From positions 1 to 64,000 of the forward strand of contig JAUVUZ010000017.1 in assembly GCA_030604885.1 (NCBI GenBank): DNA of 64,000 nt. The letters run 5' to 3'. The notes beneath the pieces are model-generated. The model made no database searches. It was not told the origin of the DNA and worked only from the letters and a program-made list of their open reading frames with translations. This document shows, piece after piece, positions 62,373-64,000 of this stretch (its first letter is position 1; every line of letters begins with the position of its first letter). Made by a program: the position numbers and the translations under genes. Source of the DNA: Alphaproteobacteria bacterium (GTDB taxonomy: Bacteria; Pseudomonadota; Alphaproteobacteria; Rhodospirillales; Rhodospirillaceae).

Positions 62373-63292
62373 GTGGCGGCCTCTTCCTCCTCCGCCGCGA
62401 CGCGGCCGAAGAACGCCCGGAATTCGGCGAGCACCAGGTCCGGGCATTCCTCGGCGAGGTAGTGGCCGCCCGGCAGCGGCCCGCCCTCGACGCGGGCGGC
62501 GCGCTGCCGCCACAGCGCCAGGGGGTCGAAGCAGGTGCCGATGATGCCGCGCTCGCCCCACAGGGCGCGCACCGGCATCGACAGCTTGGCATCGCCGTCG
62601 GCGTCGTCGTGGGCGATATCGATGGCGGCGGCGGCGCGGTAGTCCTCGCAACTGCCGCGGATGGTCTCCGGGTCGGCGAAGCAGGCGAGGTATTCGGCGA
62701 GCGCCTCGGGCGCGAAGGGGGTCATTCCCGCCGAGCCGGAGCCGCACTTTTTCCGCCAGTAGGCCTCCGGGTCGGCGCCAATCATGCGCTCGGGGAACGG
62801 CGCCTTCTGAATCAGGAAGAACCAGTGCCAGTAGGCGCGGGCGAACGCCTCGCCGGTGTGGCGATACATCTCGCGCGTCGGCGCGATGTCGAGGGTGCAG
62901 AGGGCGCGCACCCGCGTCGGGAAATCGGCGGCGAGGCGGTGGGCGACCCGTGCCCCCCGGTCGTGGGCGCCGACGAAGAACCGCTCGGCGCCGAAATGCG
63001 TCATCGCCGCCGCCATGTCCGCCGCCATCGCGCGCTTGGAATAGCTGGCGTGGTCGGGCGCGCTGGCGGGCTTGGAGGAGCGGCCGTAGCCCCGCAGATC
63101 GGCGCAAACGACCAGATGGTCCCGGGCGAGCCGCGGCGCGATGCGGTGCCACATCGCCGAGGTCTGCGGGTAACCGTGCAGCAGCAGCACCGCCGGGCCG
63201 CTGCCGCCGACGCGGCAGAAGATCTCGACGCCGCCGCCGACGGCGACGCGGTGCTCGGAAAAGCCGGGGAACAGGGTCTCGGTCGCGGACAT
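62369..63292 (-). CDS. Alpha/beta hydrolase, fluoroacetate/haloacetate dehalogenase-like
   Basis: 307-residue hydrolase resembling haloacetate dehalogenases. VLLLHGYPQTSAMWHRIAPR near 35, the nucleophile elbow VGAHDRGARVAHRLAADFP near 105 with Asp in place of Ser, ADLRGYGRSSKP, the halide-pocket YWHWFFLIQKAPFPERMIG near 155, and the catalytic His of PGGHYLAEECPDL near 275. The Asp nucleophile and HW pair support dehalogenase-type chemistry, though epoxide hydrolase activity is possible. ATG at 63,292 after GGTGAG. Its stop overlaps the PAAR stop. Confidence 0.85.
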   Translation of the reverse strand: MSATETLFPGFSEHRVAVGGGVEIFCRVGGSGPAVLLLHGYPQTSAMWHRIAPRLARDHLVVCADLRGYGRSSKPASAPDHASYSKRAMAADMAAAMTHFGAERFFVGAHDRGARVAHRLAADFPTRVRALCTLDIAPTREMYRHTGEAFARAYWHWFFLIQKAPFPERMIGADPEAYWRKKCGSGSAGMTPFAPEALAEYLACFADPETIRGSCEDYRAAAAIDIAHDDADGDAKLSMPVRALWGERGIIGTCFDPLALWRQRAARVEGGPLPGGHYLAEECPDLVLAEFRAFFGRVAAEEEEAAT

Positions 63293-63428
63293 CGTCTCAC
63301 CTTCCATTGGAACGCCTGTTCCACAGATGGCGCTGCCGGGGCCGGAAGATGATCGGGGAAGCGGATAAAAATTCGACGCGGCGAACCTGGGCGGGCGGCC
63401 GCCGCGCGCACGGTGGGGGAAAACGTTC

Positions 63429-63475
63429 AACCCCGCCCGCGTCCGGTATGTGCCGTACCGGGGCGGGCGGGGTTT
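63429..63475. other. Strong GC hairpin in the divergent region
   Basis: CCCCGCCCG / CGGGCGGGG and CCGGTA / TACCGG arms separated by a small internal loop, with flanking AA/TT pairing. No T-tract adequate for a normal terminator on either strand. It would lie in the leader of the dehalogenase-like mRNA. Confidence 0.6.
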
Positions 63476-63507
63476 GGACCAATCCAAGCCGTGTGGTCGA
63501 GGGGGAT

Positions 63508-63527
63508 GATAGCGATAATCATTCGCA
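63508..63527. promoter_or_regulatory. Candidate Fur box
   Basis: The 19-mer GATAGCGATAATCATTCGC (63,508-63,526) matches GATAATGATAATCATTATC at 15 of 19. Read on the minus strand, TGCGAAT-G-ATTATCG (63,527-63,513) resembles the flavodoxin site at 48,294. A TATCAT -10-like element overlaps it on the minus strand. The target may be either divergent gene or an unannotated RNA. Confidence 0.5.
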
Positions 63528-63790
63528 AGCAGAAGCAAAATCGACTTATTTACGAGTGCTTCTTGAGAAGCGTGCAAGGTCTGGGAAAACAGGATGAAAA
63601 TTTGGGGCGCGAACGCGTCTCGGGGCGGAAGAAGAGAAATTGCGCCGGGGCCGGAGAGCGGGGAGGGGCGGAAAATAGAGGGAGATTCACCGTTCGACAG
63701 ATATAAATTTTCGTAAAACAGAAAGTTATCGTTGTCGTGCGGAATAAAATCCGGAATCCTTGGGGCATCGGACCCAGGGAGGACAAGACG

Positions 63791-64000
63791 ATGCAGGAGT
63801 CGTTCGCGATGGCGCGGGTGCGCCGGTTGTCCCGGCGGTTGAGCCGGGTGTGCGTGGGGGCGGTGCCGGTTCTGCTTCTGGCTCCGCCGGTGTGGTGGGG
63901 GCTGGTGGAGGCTCCGGCGGTGTATGCGGAGATGCCTTCCGGCATTCCGTATCCCGAAACCCTGACGGCGGTTCAGCGCGCGGCGGCGGCGGCGGTCACC
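63791..64000 (+). CDS. Membrane protein, N-terminal part (DUF2975-like)
   Basis: 70 visible residues, cut by the window end. A basic Arg-rich start (MARVRRLSRRLSRVCVGAVP) leads to a hydrophobic helix (VPVLLLAPPVWWGLVEAP) and a loop with PSGIPYPETLTAVQRAAAAA. This pattern resembles the N-terminus of DUF2975 membrane proteins, which often precede a small HTH regulator; the rest is outside the window. ATG preceded by GGGAGGACAAGACG. Confidence 0.6.
   Translation, partial: MQESFAMARVRRLSRRLSRVCVGAVPVLLLAPPVWWGLVEAPAVYAEMPSGIPYPETLTAVQRAAAAAVT

Larger units (their letters stand above)
63293..63790. other. 498-bp divergent intergenic region without a convincing gene
   Basis: Between the dehalogenase-like gene and the membrane-protein gene. 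It holds a large hairpin (63,429-63,475), a Fur-box-like site (63,508-63,527), a small hairpin GCTTCT/AGAAGC (63,558-63,571) and an AT-rich stretch near 63,700-63,750 that may contain the promoter of the downstream gene. Short frames here have codon use unlike genes and were not called. Confidence 0.6.

Noticed and set aside
63413-63706. 97-codon plus-strand frame in the last intergenic region
   Set aside because: Crosses the hairpin and the Fur-like site, has no ribosome site and no recognisable sequence.

Overview
The window is high-GC, densely packed bacterial chromosome. It most resembles an alphaproteobacterium of the Rhodospirillales type. The inference rests on a Mic60 (mitofilin) homologue inside the heme operon hemC-hemD-hemY, the set of alphaproteobacterial-looking genes, and Fur-box-like sites with TGCGA(A/G)T half-sites. 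No rRNA, CRISPR array, transposase, integrase or replication origin is visible. The genus cannot be fixed from sequence reading alone.

Region 1 (1-24,600) is mainly a surface-polysaccharide locus. A minus-strand run encodes an O-antigen-ligase/glycosyltransferase fusion, a WecA/WbpL-like lipid-carrier transferase, a CapD/WbpM-like nucleotide-sugar dehydratase, then purH and a YbjQ-family gene cut by the window edge. galE lies divergently. A housekeeping stretch follows (rsmB, a MocR-type regulator, a DUF1127 gene, htpX). Sugar genes then resume: UDP-xylose synthase, a short GDP-mannose-dehydratase-like protein, four glycosyltransferase or methyltransferase genes on alternating strands, a Wzx flippase, and gmd-fcl-manB, which together supply GDP-L-fucose. 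Part of this patch is visibly lower in GC.

Region 2 (24,100-31,430) is housekeeping: EVE protein, HAD hydrolase, YciI, gpsA and tsaD on the minus strand; hemC, a fused hemD-Mic60 frame and hemY on the plus strand; then tRNA-Thr(CGT).

Region 3 (31,400-48,260) is a nitrogen and peptide scavenging block. A cupin-XRE regulator precedes a complete Liv-type ABC transporter followed by an M20 deacylase and an amidase. Facing it is a seven-gene minus operon (dppA-B-C-D-F, N-formylglutamate amidohydrolase, ArgE-like deacetylase) with a divergent LysR regulator. Both binding-protein genes are followed by a strong intercistronic hairpin.

Region 4 (48,260-64,000) is mixed: flavodoxin with a candidate Fur box, thermonuclease, proline iminopeptidase, and tRNA-Arg(CCT) with a 775-bp AT-rich mini-island inserted at its 3' end. 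Then come bioY, an HxlR/QorB-like pair, arfB, a pyrB with an N-terminal HTH-like extension, a four-lipoprotein operon (CsgG, PEGA-like, DUF4810, DUF799), two near-identical-length bile-acid:sodium symporter homologues flanking a second O-antigen ligase, an orphan spike/PAAR pair, a haloacetate-dehalogenase-like hydrolase, a 498-bp regulatory-looking gap, and the start of a membrane protein.

The most noteworthy items are the hemD-Mic60 fusion, the tRNA-Arg mini-island, the ligase-glycosyltransferase fusion, the orphan spike/PAAR pair, the HTH-extended PyrB with repeated GTACAC hexamers, the overlapping operator and promoter architecture at the MocR/DUF1127 intergenic region, and a two-copy hairpin element upstream of rsmB.
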